Assembly: GCF_002483205.1 (NCBI RefSeq)
Contig: NZ_DLHM01000007.1
Coordinates: 926,091 to 990,090, forward strand
Direction of reading: 5' to 3'
Source of the DNA: Flavihumibacter sp. UBA7668
GTDB taxonomy: Bacteria > Bacteroidota > Bacteroidia > Chitinophagales > Chitinophagaceae
DNA length: 64,000 nucleotides
The stretch's first letter is position 1; each line of letters begins with the position of its first letter. The position numbers were made by a program, and so were the translations under genes. Under the pieces are notes generated by a model. That model ran no database searches and was not told the origin of the DNA. It saw only the letters and a list, made by a program, of their open reading frames with translations. Positions 8,908 to 18,074 of the stretch are shown here, one piece after another.

Positions 8908-11900
8908 ATGAAGCTGCTTAAAATTTTTACCCTGTTTATTAGTATCATTTATTTGCCTGCCTGTAAGGAGCAGACAGACAGTGAAAGCATAAGTGATGAA
9001 AACGGTTTATTCCACCTGCTTCCAGCATCACAAACCGGAATCAGTTTTGAGAACACATTAACGGAAGGATTGAATACCAATATCCTGTTATACGAATATT
9101 TTTATAATGGTGCAGGAGTTGCAACGGGAGATTTTAATAGTGATGGACTAATCGACCTCTACTTCAGTTCCAATATGGGGGAGAATAAATTCTATCTTAA
9201 TAAAGGCAGTTTACAATTTGAAGATATTACCCTGCAATCAATGGCTGGCGGGCGCCCGGGGCCCTGGAAATCCGGTGTAAATGCAGTGGATATAAATGGA
9301 GATGGCAGGCTGGATATTTATCTCTGTTATTCGGGTGCCATGCCTGCTGAAAAAAGAAAAAATCAGTTGTTTATAAATACCGGTAATTCAGCCTCCGGCA
9401 TTCCTCAGTTTGAAGAGAGAGCCGAACAATTTGGTCTGGCACATTCCGGTTTTAGTAATCAGTCCTATTTTCTGGATTATGACAGAGATGGCGATCTTGA
9501 TATGATCCTGATGAATCATAATCCCAAGAATTTGCCGATTCTGAATGATGTACAAACAAGGCAATTAAATCAACGCGATGATCCGGAAAAAGGAATCCGG
9601 CTTTTTCGTCAGCAGGATGGACGCTTTGAAGACGTTACGGTGAAAGCTGGTATTAACGGCTCAGAACTATGTTATGGATTAGGAATTGGCATTGCTGATT
9701 TTAACCGCGATGGCTGGCCAGACTTCTATGTTTCCAATGATTACGCTGTACCAGATTTTCTCTATATCAATAATACAAAAGGCGGGTTTACAAATCAACT
9801 GGAATCTTCAATGGGACATATCAGCCAGTTTTCCATGGGAAATGATGCGGCTGATATCAATAATGACGGATTAACGGATCTGTTTACACTGGATATGTTG
9901 CCTGAGGATAACCGGCGACAAAAATTATTGATGGCTCCGGATAACTATGAAAAATTTGCAGTTAATCTCCGGAATGGTTTTTATTATCAGTACATGCGCA
10001 ATATGCTGCAATTGAATAATGGCAACGGAACCTTTAGTGAAATCGGACAGCAGGCGGGGGTTTCCAACACTGATTGGAGCTGGTCTGCTTTATTGGCTGA
10101 TTTCGATAACGATGGCTGGAAGGACCTCCACATCACGAATGGTTATCTCAAAGACTTCACCAACCTGGATTTTATTCATTACATGAATGATTATATTCAG
10201 CAAAAGGGACGTTTGCAGCGGGAAGATGTAATGAACATTATTAAGGAAATGCCTTCTTCCAATGTCATGAATTATATGTTCCGTAATACAGGCGGCGCTT
10301 CCTTCTCCAATGCTACAGCAGAATGGGGGTTGAACAGGGTTTCCAATAGTAATGGTGCTGCTTATGCGGATCTTGACAATGATGGAGATCTGGACCTGAT
10401 CGTCAATAATATCAATCAGGCAGCTTTTATCTATCAAAATACCGGTGCAGAAAAAAAAGAGAATAATTATCTGCAGGTCAGGTTGCTTGGAAAGGCTCCG
10501 AATACGCAGGGGATTGGTGCAAGGGTGGGATGGTATAAAGACGGGAAGGTTCAATTACTGGAACAATATCCGGCAAGAGGCTATTTGTCGAATGTGAGTT
10601 ACCTGCTTCAGTTTGGTACTGGAAAACATACGGAGGCAGATTCTCTGGTGATTACCTGGAACAGTGGAAAAACCCAGGTACTGGAAAAGGTAAAAAGTAA
10701 TCAGGTTATTTCGGTGGATGAAAAGGAGGCGACTGAACCGGTAAGAAGGGAAACAACGGTTGAACCCTGGTTTCTTGCAAAGGAAAGTCCGGTTGAGTGG
10801 CAATACAGCGACAGCACTATCAATGATTTTAATCGGCAGTCTCTGTTGATTCATCAGTTTTCAAATGACCAGTTTTGTATGACAAAAGCGGATGTCAACA
10901 AAGATGGCCTGGACGACCTGCTAATTGGTGGTCCGATGGGGAAAGCAGCTGAGTTATACCTGCAGGAATCAAATGGCAGATTTGTCAAAAAGCCGGTTCC
11001 CGCTTTTGAACAGGATAAAGGTTTTCATGATGCTGCCATTAAAGTGTTTGATGCGAATGGAGATGGTTTTTCGGATATCTATATTGCAAGTGGTGGGTAT
11101 CATTTTTTTGAACCTGCTGATCCTTTATTACAGGATCGGTTATACATTAATAATGGCAAACAGCAGTTTACAAGGTCAGCCGGATTGCCGGAATTGAGGT
11201 CCGGCAGTTCCTGTATCGCAGTGGAAGATATTAACGGAGATGGTGCGCCTGATCTTTTTGTTGGTGCTCGTGTTGTTCCGGGTCGATATCCCGAAACGCC
11301 AAAATCTGCCCTGTTAATAAATGACGGGAAGGGCAATTTTCAAAACCGTACGACACTAATTGCACCGGAGCTGGAACAGGCAGGCATGATAACGGATGCG
11401 GTTTGGGCTGATCTGAATGGAGACAGTCAAAATGAATTAATTGTGGTTGGTGAATGGATGCCAATACTTGTTTATGAAAAGCAAAACGGATTATTAAAGA
11501 ATCGTACAACTGCTTTTTTACCGAAAGAAGAAGCAGGATTTTGGAATACGGTGTTTATTTCGGATTTGAATGGGGATGGTAAACCAGATCTTGTAGCGGG
11601 AAACCTGGGATTGAATTCACAGATCCGAATAAATGAAAAAGAACCGGCTGAAATGCATTATGCTGATTTCGATAAAAACGGTTCGATTGATCCGATTTTC
11701 AGTTTTTATATCCAGGGTAAACGATATCCTTTTGTAACGCGTGATGAATTAATTGGGCAACTGCCGGTAATGCGGAAACGTTTTTCAAGCTTTAAATCGT
11801 ATGCTGATATAAGTTTGGATGAACTGTTTGCGGGTGATGAATTAAATACTGCCGGAAAACTAAAAGCAACTCAGACTGAAACTATTTTATACCTCAGTAA

Positions 11901-12240
11901 TTCAGCAGGCAAACTGATGAAATCATCCTTACCTGAGCAGGTACAATGTTCTCCGGTTTATGCAATTCAGGCACTTGATTTTAATGGGGATGGGAACCTG
12001 GATCTTTTCATGGGTGGCAACAGCAGCCAAATGAAAATAAGATTGGGGAAAATGGATGCCAGTTATGGTTCTCTACTGGAAGGTGATGGAAAAGGAAATT
12101 TTCGTTGGGTTCCTGCCATAGAATCAGGTCTTGAAATAAAAGGGGATATTCGGTCTGTTCTGCAGGTAAATAATAAAATTTTGGTTGGTATGCCAGGCAG
12201 ACCATTGAAAACCTATGGTTTAAATAAAGCAAAAAAATGA
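8908..12240 (+). CDS. FG-GAP/VCBS repeat lipoprotein with ASPIC/UnbV domain
   Basis: A 1110-residue secreted lipoprotein: hydrophobic leader MKLLKIFTLFISIIYLPAC with the cysteine at 19. It carries about 14 DxNxDGxxD calcium-binding loops typical of FG-GAP propellers, such as DFNSDGLIDLYF, DINGDGRLDIYL, DYDRDGDLDMIL and DLNGDGKPDLVA. They fall into an N-terminal block (about 65-510) and a C-terminal block (about 655-1070), separated by an ASPIC/UnbV domain near 520-615 (GIGARVGWYKDGK, LQFGTGKHTEADSLVITW). Such propellers bind ligands or proteins on the cell surface; no catalytic motif is visible. The stop codon overlaps the next start (ATGA), so translation is probably coupled to the PAP2 gene. 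Function unknown. Confidence 0.88.
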   Translation: MKLLKIFTLFISIIYLPACKEQTDSESISDENGLFHLLPASQTGISFENTLTEGLNTNILLYEYFYNGAGVATGDFNSDGLIDLYFSSNMGENKFYLNKGSLQFEDITLQSMAGGRPGPWKSGVNAVDINGDGRLDIYLCYSGAMPAEKRKNQLFINTGNSASGIPQFEERAEQFGLAHSGFSNQSYFLDYDRDGDLDMILMNHNPKNLPILNDVQTRQLNQRDDPEKGIRLFRQQDGRFEDVTVKAGINGSELCYGLGIGIADFNRDGWPDFYVSNDYAVPDFLYINNTKGGFTNQLESSMGHISQFSMGNDAADINNDGLTDLFTLDMLPEDNRRQKLLMAPDNYEKFAVNLRNGFYYQYMRNMLQLNNGNGTFSEIGQQAGVSNTDWSWSALLADFDNDGWKDLHITNGYLKDFTNLDFIHYMNDYIQQKGRLQREDVMNIIKEMPSSNVMNYMFRNTGGASFSNATAEWGLNRVSNSNGAAYADLDNDGDLDLIVNNINQAAFIYQNTGAEKKENNYLQVRLLGKAPNTQGIGARVGWYKDGKVQLLEQYPARGYLSNVSYLLQFGTGKHTEADSLVITWNSGKTQVLEKVKSNQVISVDEKEATEPVRRETTVEPWFLAKESPVEWQYSDSTINDFNRQSLLIHQFSNDQFCMTKADVNKDGLDDLLIGGPMGKAAELYLQESNGRFVKKPVPAFEQDKGFHDAAIKVFDANGDGFSDIYIASGGYHFFEPADPLLQDRLYINNGKQQFTRSAGLPELRSGSSCIAVEDINGDGAPDLFVGARVVPGRYPETPKSALLINDGKGNFQNRTTLIAPELEQAGMITDAVWADLNGDSQNELIVVGEWMPILVYEKQNGLLKNRTTAFLPKEEAGFWNTVFISDLNGDGKPDLVAGNLGLNSQIRINEKEPAEMHYADFDKNGSIDPIFSFYIQGKRYPFVTRDELIGQLPVMRKRFSSFKSYADISLDELFAGDELNTAGKLKATQTETILYLSNSAGKLMKSSLPEQVQCSPVYAIQALDFNGDGNLDLFMGGNSSQMKIRLGKMDASYGSLLEGDGKGNFRWVPAIESGLEIKGDIRSVLQVNNKILVGMPGRPLKTYGLNKAKK

Positions 12241-13592
12241 ACCGGGTTTTATCAAACGGAATTGTAAAAACGTACCTGATTGCATGGTGCGCAAGCAGCT
12301 TTTTATCCTGCAAACCGGCAGTTCTGCCTCCTCCTGCTGACTATGAATTAGCCATTGCATGGGCCGGGATGAGCACCTCAATTACTCAAACAACTCCGTC
12401 CAACTCACCCACTTTTGCTTCCCGTGCTTTTGGATACATCGGACTAACGATGTATGAATCGGTTGTTCAGGGATATTCAACACATAAATCCATTGCGCCG
12501 CAGTTGAATGGATTGGGAGTACTGGCAAAGCCGGAGCCTGGATTCGTTTATCATTGGCCATTATCATTAAATGCCGGACAGGCAGAAATTCTGCGCTTGA
12601 TTTATATTCAGACAGGAGATGAAAATAAAAAGAGGATTGATTCACTGGAAGCTGCCATAACAGCAAGATTTCAGGCTGTTTTGGAAGACGACAGTCTGGT
12701 GAATCGATCAATTCGGTATGGGAGAAGAATCGCAGAACAAATATTTGAATGGTCAAAGACAGATGGGGGCCATCGGGGTTATTTGAAAAACTTTGATAAA
12801 AAAATGGAAAGCAGGAAAGGTCCGGGTTTCTGGCAGCCACCATTATATGCGCAATCATTCAGTCATTTTCCATTACATCCGCATTGGGGTAAAAACAGGA
12901 CTTTTCTGGTGGCTGATTCAGTGATGGAAGCACCCATTCCGCTGGCCTTTGATACAACCCGGGGTTCACCTTATTATGAGCAATTCAGGATGGTGTATGA
13001 AAAAAGAAAAAATCTGACAGAAGAAGAAAAGCAGGCGGCCATTTGGTGGGGAGATGACCCGGATCTGAGTTTTACTCCACCCGGACATTCTTATTCCCTG
13101 GGAACCATTGCAATAAAAAAAGCGAAACCTGACCTGATCACCTGTGCGGAAACCTATGCGCGTATTGGCATAGCTGTTGCAGATGCCTTTCGTAATTGCT
13201 GGAAATGGAAATTCCATTATTATACCGAACGTGCTAATACTTTTATACCAGCACATATAGATCCGGAATGGGAATCTTTCTGGCCTGATCCTCCTTTTCC
13301 TGCATTTCCATCGGGTCATGCCATACAGGCAGCAGCAGCAGCTACGGTATTAACTGATTTATATGGTGATTCATTTGCGTTCACGGATAGTTCACATGTT
13401 GGTCGTCCGAAAGATGAATTACGAAATGTTGAATTTAGAGCCAGGTCATTTCCCTCCTTCTGGAAAGCTGCAGAGGAAACGGCGTTATCAAGATTTTATG
13501 GAGGCATCCACATACCAATGGACAATGAAAAAGGACTGGAGAAAGGAAAAGAAATTGGGGATAATGTAAATGCATTGCGATGGAGAAAATAA
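12237..13592 (+). CDS. PAP2-superfamily phosphatase / vanadium-dependent haloperoxidase-like lipoprotein
   Basis: A 451-residue exported lipoprotein with lipobox-like FLSC (cysteine 25). The C-terminal half holds the full vanadate/phosphate pocket of this superfamily: K325 and R332 (K-x6-R, followed by Ala rather than the usual Pro), PSGH at 358-361 and SRFYGGIHIPMD at 418-429. It is soluble apart from its anchor, unlike membrane PAP2 lipid phosphatases, and its length fits bacterial haloperoxidase-like proteins. Either halide oxidation with peroxide or phosphomonoester hydrolysis is possible; the sequence does not decide. It overlaps the upstream gene by four bases and lies 21 bases before the second FG-GAP gene, so they are almost certainly co-expressed. 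Confidence 0.85.
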   Translation: MNRVLSNGIVKTYLIAWCASSFLSCKPAVLPPPADYELAIAWAGMSTSITQTTPSNSPTFASRAFGYIGLTMYESVVQGYSTHKSIAPQLNGLGVLAKPEPGFVYHWPLSLNAGQAEILRLIYIQTGDENKKRIDSLEAAITARFQAVLEDDSLVNRSIRYGRRIAEQIFEWSKTDGGHRGYLKNFDKKMESRKGPGFWQPPLYAQSFSHFPLHPHWGKNRTFLVADSVMEAPIPLAFDTTRGSPYYEQFRMVYEKRKNLTEEEKQAAIWWGDDPDLSFTPPGHSYSLGTIAIKKAKPDLITCAETYARIGIAVADAFRNCWKWKFHYYTERANTFIPAHIDPEWESFWPDPPFPAFPSGHAIQAAAAATVLTDLYGDSFAFTDSSHVGRPKDELRNVEFRARSFPSFWKAAEETALSRFYGGIHIPMDNEKGLEKGKEIGDNVNALRWRK

Positions 13593-13613
13593 GCACCTTA
13601 AGAACCCTGCCAT

Positions 13614-15299
13614 ATGTATTACAAGCTGCTACTTGTATTGCTTTTCGGATTCACTATTTCCGAAATCAAAGCCCAAACAAAATTTACGGATGTATCAAAA
13701 GAAGCCGGGATCCGGCATGTATTTAAAGTACATGAAGGAATGTTCGGAGGAGGTGCGGCTGTGCTGGATTTTAACCAGGATGGCTGGGAAGATCTGTATA
13801 TAACAGGCGGAAAAAATTCAGATCAGTTGTACCGAAATAATGGTGACGGAACATTTAGTGACTGGTTTGAAGAAGCCGGGTTATCGGTTACCAGAAAATA
13901 TATAACGCAGGGTGTGGCAAGTGCTGATATCAATCGCGACGGCTGGCCAGATTTGGTTGTGACCACTATTACTTTAAGTAAGAACCCGCCTGCTATTCCC
14001 CGGGCAATCAATCTGCTTTTTTTGAATAAGGGAGATGGCAGTTTTCGTGATGCCACAGCTGCGTATGGTTTGGGTAATCATTTCTCTTTTAGTACAGGCG
14101 CGAGTTTTGGTGATTTCAATGCTGACGGCTGGCCTGATTTGTATATCGGCAATTATTTCAATCAATATGAAGGCGAACTAAGTAAAATAACAGATGCTAC
14201 AGTAGTAGGGGCTAATCAGATAGCAAAGGGATATCTGTATCTGAATGAAAAGGGTAAGAATTTTCGGGAGGTCAGTGCAGGTTATGGCTTGAATCAGGCA
14301 GGTTTCGGATTTGGCGGATTGTTTACAGACTATGATAATGATCGGGATCAGGATCTGTATATCAACCATGATTTTGGTTATAAACGCACGGCCAATTTGT
14401 TCTATGAAAATAAATTTCCCGGTAATTATTTTCAGGAAATCGGCAAGCAAACAGGAATGGATCTGAAAATTAATTCAATGGGTAGTGCGGTTGGTGATTT
14501 AAATAATGATGGCTGGATGGATTATTATATAACTAATATTCGTTTTAATGCATTCATGGTGAATGAAAGCAAAGGGAAATTTTTTGTGAATCGTACAAGG
14601 GAATTGGGATGCAGTTATTCCGGTATCAGCTGGGGGGCCAATTTTGCAGATTTTGATCAGGATGGCGATCTTGATTTATTTGTATCAAATGGAGATCTAA
14701 ATCCTAGTTGTAATCCTATTGGAGATTATTATTTTGAAAATACAGGGGCCAGGTTTGAAGAAAGGGCGAGGGCGGTGGGTTTACAGGATTATGGAATCGG
14801 CAGGGGCTCTGTGGTATTTGATTATGACAGGGATGGAGATCTGGACCTGTTTGTGGTTAATCAGGAATCGGTTTGTCCGGATTATCCGGTTCTGTCCGAA
14901 TCGCGTTTATACCGCAATGATACGAAGGGTGGTAATTGGCTGACGGTTGCATTAAGCGGAGTGGATGCAGAGAAAAACGGAATCGGTTCAAGGGTTGAAA
15001 TCCTGGCAGGAAAAATTCGAATGATCCGCGAAATAGATGGTGGCGGAACGAGTCATATTTCACAAAATTCTTTGTTGGCGCATTTTGGTTTGGGACAATC
15101 GGTTACTGTTGATTCAGTAATTGTGCATTGGACAGGAGGTAACCGGCAGGCAGTAACCAATATAAAAGCAAACCAGTTTTTTAAAATTGTTGAAATAGCC
15201 GCACCCAGGAAGCAAAATACAATATGGTATATACTGATGGTTGCGGGGCTTCTTGGTTTGGGTTTGTTCATCTGGATCAGCAGGCAAAAAAAATCGTAG
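13614..15299 (+). CDS. CRTAC1-type FG-GAP/ASPIC protein with C-terminal membrane anchor
   Basis: A 561-residue exported protein with a cleavable signal (LLLVLLFGFTISEIKAQ). Seven calcium-loop repeats are visible (DFNQDGWEDLYI, DINRDGWPDLVV, DFNADGWPDLYI, DYDNDRDQDLYI, DLNNDGWMDYYI, DFDQDGDLDLFV, DYDRDGDLDLFV). An ASPIC/UnbV domain occupies about 440-525 (NGIGSRVEILAG, LLAHFGLGQSVTVDSVIVHW). The C-terminus is a transmembrane helix (IWYILMVAGLLGLGLFIWI) ending in basic SRQKKS, an arrangement expected to hold the protein in the inner membrane facing the periplasm. That differs from the lipoprotein paralogue upstream. I do not recognise a sorting-enzyme motif in the tail. Function unknown. Confidence 0.87.
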   Translation: MYYKLLLVLLFGFTISEIKAQTKFTDVSKEAGIRHVFKVHEGMFGGGAAVLDFNQDGWEDLYITGGKNSDQLYRNNGDGTFSDWFEEAGLSVTRKYITQGVASADINRDGWPDLVVTTITLSKNPPAIPRAINLLFLNKGDGSFRDATAAYGLGNHFSFSTGASFGDFNADGWPDLYIGNYFNQYEGELSKITDATVVGANQIAKGYLYLNEKGKNFREVSAGYGLNQAGFGFGGLFTDYDNDRDQDLYINHDFGYKRTANLFYENKFPGNYFQEIGKQTGMDLKINSMGSAVGDLNNDGWMDYYITNIRFNAFMVNESKGKFFVNRTRELGCSYSGISWGANFADFDQDGDLDLFVSNGDLNPSCNPIGDYYFENTGARFEERARAVGLQDYGIGRGSVVFDYDRDGDLDLFVVNQESVCPDYPVLSESRLYRNDTKGGNWLTVALSGVDAEKNGIGSRVEILAGKIRMIREIDGGGTSHISQNSLLAHFGLGQSVTVDSVIVHWTGGNRQAVTNIKANQFFKIVEIAAPRKQNTIWYILMVAGLLGLGLFIWISRQKKS

Positions 15300-15325
15300 T
15301 TTCATGGGGTAAAAGAAAGCGAATT

Positions 15326-15745
15326 ATGGATACACAATCTCGTCGTGATTTTATTTCAACAACCGGAAAAGCAACTATTATGGGCGGATTAGGATTAGGT
15401 GCGTCACCTGCTGCAGGCGAAGAAGCCAAACTGGATAATACCTTTATACACCATGTATTTTTTTGGCTGAAAAATCCGGAAAGTGAAGAAGATAAACAAA
15501 AACTACTAGCCGGATTGCGAAAATTAGCAAAAGCGAAAACGATTCACCTCTCGCATATCGGAGTGCCGGCAAATACCAACCGGGATGTAATTGAGCGCTC
15601 CTATAAAGTATCCTGGTTATTGGTTTTTAAAAATGCTGCTGATCAGGAGGTTTATCAAACTGATCCCATTCATTTAAAGTTTATTGAGGAATGCAGTATG
15701 CTATGGGAAAAAGTGATTGTTTACGATAGTGTACAGGCTGGCTGA
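15326..15745 (+). CDS. Dabb (stress-responsive alpha/beta barrel) domain protein with Tat-like leader
   Basis: A protein of about 139 residues. The leader SRRDFISTTGKATIMGG resembles a twin-arginine signal. The rest is a Dabb domain: HHVFFWLKNPESEEDKQKLL, an edge-strand region HLSHIGVPANTNRDVIERSY, and a C-terminal HLKFIEECSMLWEKVIVYDS. Dabb folds form dimeric ferredoxin-like barrels; some members are small enzymes or heme/aldehyde-handling proteins, many are uncharacterised. The longer frame beginning at 15224 would overlap the upstream gene by 76 bases and lacks the signal at its N-terminus, so ATG 15326 is chosen. It closes the four-gene unit starting at 8908. Confidence 0.8.
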   Translation: MDTQSRRDFISTTGKATIMGGLGLGASPAAGEEAKLDNTFIHHVFFWLKNPESEEDKQKLLAGLRKLAKAKTIHLSHIGVPANTNRDVIERSYKVSWLLVFKNAADQEVYQTDPIHLKFIEECSMLWEKVIVYDSVQAG

Positions 15746-15853
15746 TTGGTAAAAAAAAGATTCCTGGCTGCGCTTGTTAGAAAACGGACAGACCAGGAAC
15801 TCTACCAGAAGGATCCTCTGCACCTTCCAAATTAATCGAACCGTGCAGTATTT

Positions 15854-17020
15854 TTAAAGCACCATTATTTTAATGGCTTCACCATTTACCTGCATCACGT
15901 ACATGCCTTTCTGCATGCCCTGGTGATCAAATGAGTGGCGATTGCTATTGAAGTTCAGTTGTTTTATCAATTGTCCGTTGAAGGAGAACACATTGATTGA
16001 ACGCGCTCTTGATTCAGAGAAGATAAGTTCAGTTCTGCCAACCTGATTGATAACACGCATGGTGCTAAGACTTTGATTGATGCGTATAACATCAGAATAT
16101 ACCATGCGATCCAGAATATTTACGCCACGCACCCGGTAGAATCCATTGCTGAGCGGAGTTTTATCGATAAAGGTATACTGACCGGTACGACCTGGGGCTA
16201 CAGCAACCTGTCCGATTACTTCATACTGTTTACCATCTGCAGAGCGCTCGATGAAGAATGTTTTTCCTTCATGGTTATCAGCCGTTGTAAAGTTGATGCG
16301 GTTCTGGCTGTTTTCTGCGAAACCTTTGATGCTGGTAAACTCCAGAGGAAGGGTTCCAAAATCATAATAATATCCCGTAGTAAACTGAATGAAATTATTC
16401 CGGCGGCTATTGCTGTTATCATGAAAACTGCCGGTCATACGGATTCTTCCTGTTAATGTAAATCCACTTGCAAGGGTAGCGTCCAGCAGGTAAACTGTGC
16501 GGTTATCTCTTGGGTTAAGGGTATATGACTCATGAATATCCTGACCATTCAATTCAAGCTGGTCGATGATAATTTGGCCTCTATGTCCCGGAGGATTTCC
16601 ATTTCCCATTTCCAGTTGCAGATAATTCATGTTGGGAAGATCAGCGCGTTTACGATTGCCTACAAAATCGCGGATATTACGGATACGACCATTTTCATCA
16701 TCTTCCCGACGATTGCCACGGAATGTTTCAGTTTCGTTGGAGATTTCATCCCTTGAAGGATTATAGATAATGGTAAAGCGGATTTCTGCTTCATTATCGA
16801 AATCATAGTTATCACTGTTGCCGCGCGTATTGAGATCCGGTGTTCCGAAGATGACTTCCGTTTCGTCTTCATTCGGGTGTAATCCCTGAAAACGTTGAGC
16901 TAATAAGGCGTTAGAGCGGTTGGCTGGAATTGATCCATTGTTTAATTGCGCCTGGCTGTTAACGGCGCATACGATGGTCAGGCAGAGCATAAGTATGCTC
17001 TTGTAAAAGTTTGTTTTCAT
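15854..17020 (-). CDS. Secreted protein with T9SS type A C-terminal sorting domain
   Basis: A 388-residue exported protein. An N-terminal signal peptide (ILMLCLTIVCAVNSQAQ) is followed by a low-complexity charged region rich in Asn, Arg, Glu and Asp (about 60-150) and a beta-rich segment. The last 80 residues match a type IX secretion sorting tail: INVFSFNGQLIKQLNFNSN, then GMQKGMYVMQVNGEAIKIMVL-like ending with a basic-hydrophobic terminus. Such tails direct export across the outer membrane and anchoring or release. The central region has no family I recognise. The preceding motif FIERSADGKQYEVIGQV is the common Ig-like module found just before these tails. Confidence 0.8.
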   Translation of the reverse strand: MKTNFYKSILMLCLTIVCAVNSQAQLNNGSIPANRSNALLAQRFQGLHPNEDETEVIFGTPDLNTRGNSDNYDFDNEAEIRFTIIYNPSRDEISNETETFRGNRREDDENGRIRNIRDFVGNRKRADLPNMNYLQLEMGNGNPPGHRGQIIIDQLELNGQDIHESYTLNPRDNRTVYLLDATLASGFTLTGRIRMTGSFHDNSNSRRNNFIQFTTGYYYDFGTLPLEFTSIKGFAENSQNRINFTTADNHEGKTFFIERSADGKQYEVIGQVAVAPGRTGQYTFIDKTPLSNGFYRVRGVNILDRMVYSDVIRINQSLSTMRVINQVGRTELIFSESRARSINVFSFNGQLIKQLNFNSNRHSFDHQGMQKGMYVMQVNGEAIKIMVL

Positions 17021-17133
17021 TTCTGGTACGATTAACTGATTAATCGGCTTTTGTAAGGAAGAGGATCAATTCTGGTATTGGGTCGATAAGGTTTCCATGT
17101 AGATCAGTACTAGGGTTTTTACCGATGACAATA

Positions 17134-17141
17134 CAAAGGTA
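17134..17141 (-). promoter_or_regulatory. Candidate -7 box for the T9SS-tailed protein
   Basis: Read on the minus strand this is TACCTTTG, an exact TAnnTTTG match. No TTG is seen at the ideal -33 distance. It would give an untranslated leader of about 105 bases. The remainder of the 262-base gap 17021-17282 holds nothing else I can support. Confidence 0.4.
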
Positions 17142-17282
17142 AACACTTAGATGAATTGTCCTAAGGGTATGCACTTATATTCGATAATCAGGCAGTTTCC
17201 TTCGATGAATAGCAGTTTTACCCGAAAAAATCCGTAGATCTTCGGGCTGTTCCGTATTTTCTGCAATCTTAAAAAGGCGTGC

Positions 17283-18014
17283 TCAGCGCTGTTCAAGGGA
17301 GGCTGCGGCAGCTTCATCTACCATCCAGATGGTAGTTCCTTGGGTAGATACTACTGATTGTGCGGGATATTCTACATGATTTTGGGGGCCTTCCAATACA
17401 TTGGCCAGGGCTTTAGCTTTTCCGGCTCCTGTTGTAAGGAATAAAATACAAGCTGATTTGTTGGCAACCGGGCGGGTAATGGTTACTCTGAACATATCCT
17501 GCTGGGGGAGGAAAAAAGCGGATGTCCATCGGGTGTTTTCCTGGATTACCTCCGTATGAGGGAAAAGCGATAAAGTATGGGCATCATCGCCCATTCCAAG
17601 GATCAGGAGATCGAAGCTATGGGGATGGTTATCAAAATATTGATGGAGCAGTGCTTCATATTCCCGGGCAGCATCCGTCGGATTGTCGTAATCCGTGCGC
17701 ATTATATGGATCTGATTTTCCGGAATGGGAACCTTATTCAGCAGGGTATCATAGGCCATTCGGGCATTATTTCGTTCATCTTCCAGGGGTACATACCGTT
17801 CATCTCCCCAAAATACATGCACTTTCGACCAGTCGATCTGATTATTGAGTGGTTCTTCAGCCAGCAACTGATGCAGTCGTTTAGGGGTTGATCCGCCGGA
17901 CAAACAGATGGTAAATCGGTTTTGGCGGGTTAGCACTTCCTGAATCCGGTGAACAATAAAATGTGCTGCTTCACCGGCTACGGTTTCTGCGTTGGGGAAA
18001 ACATGAAGTTGCAT
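17283..18014 (-). CDS. pgl: 6-phosphogluconolactonase
   Basis: A 243-residue cytosolic enzyme of the DevB/SOL type that hydrolyses 6-phosphogluconolactone to 6-phosphogluconate, the second step of the oxidative pentose phosphate pathway. Family motifs are present: ICLSGGSTPKRLHQLLAE near 38-55, WSKVHVFWGDERYVP near 62-76 and LLILGMGDDAHTLSLFPHT near 135-153. The aspartate in the last motif follows the usual GMG.DGH pattern, with DAH in place of the common GH. It is the last gene of the gnd-zwf-pgl operon, separated from zwf by 60 bases that contain a perfect palindrome. Confidence 0.94.
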   Translation of the reverse strand: MQLHVFPNAETVAGEAAHFIVHRIQEVLTRQNRFTICLSGGSTPKRLHQLLAEEPLNNQIDWSKVHVFWGDERYVPLEDERNNARMAYDTLLNKVPIPENQIHIMRTDYDNPTDAAREYEALLHQYFDNHPHSFDLLILGMGDDAHTLSLFPHTEVIQENTRWTSAFFLPQQDMFRVTITRPVANKSACILFLTTGAGKAKALANVLEGPQNHVEYPAQSVVSTQGTTIWMVDEAAAASLEQR

Positions 18015-18028
18015 ATGCTGGTTTTTTA

Positions 18029-18069
18029 TTTCACCCGTCGGGTACCCGTCAGGTACCCGACGGGTGAAA
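18029..18069. repeat. Perfect 18-bp inverted repeat (CACCCGTCGGGT family, copy 1)
   Basis: TTTCACCCGTCGGGTACC (18029-18046) is the exact reverse complement of 18052-18069 with a 5-base centre CGTCA. It fills most of the zwf-pgl gap. The core TTCACCCGTCGGGT/ACCCGACGGGTGAA recurs at 43100-43135, so this is a dispersed palindromic element. Within the operon its RNA would fold into a very stable stem and could lower pgl expression or protect zwf mRNA 3' ends. Confidence 0.9.
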
Positions 18070-18074
18070 ATTGG

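Noticed and set aside
15224..15325. Longer N-terminus for the Dabb protein
   Set aside because: It overlaps the upstream gene by 76 bases and would bury the Tat-like leader.
3709..15745. Ordinary polysaccharide utilisation locus
   Set aside because: No glycoside hydrolase, lyase, carbohydrate esterase or PUL regulator is present near this SusCD pair.
15746..15853. Possible terminator from TTCCTGG and CCAGGAA arms between convergent genes
   Set aside because: The arms are 7 bp with a long loop and no T-run; too weak to call.
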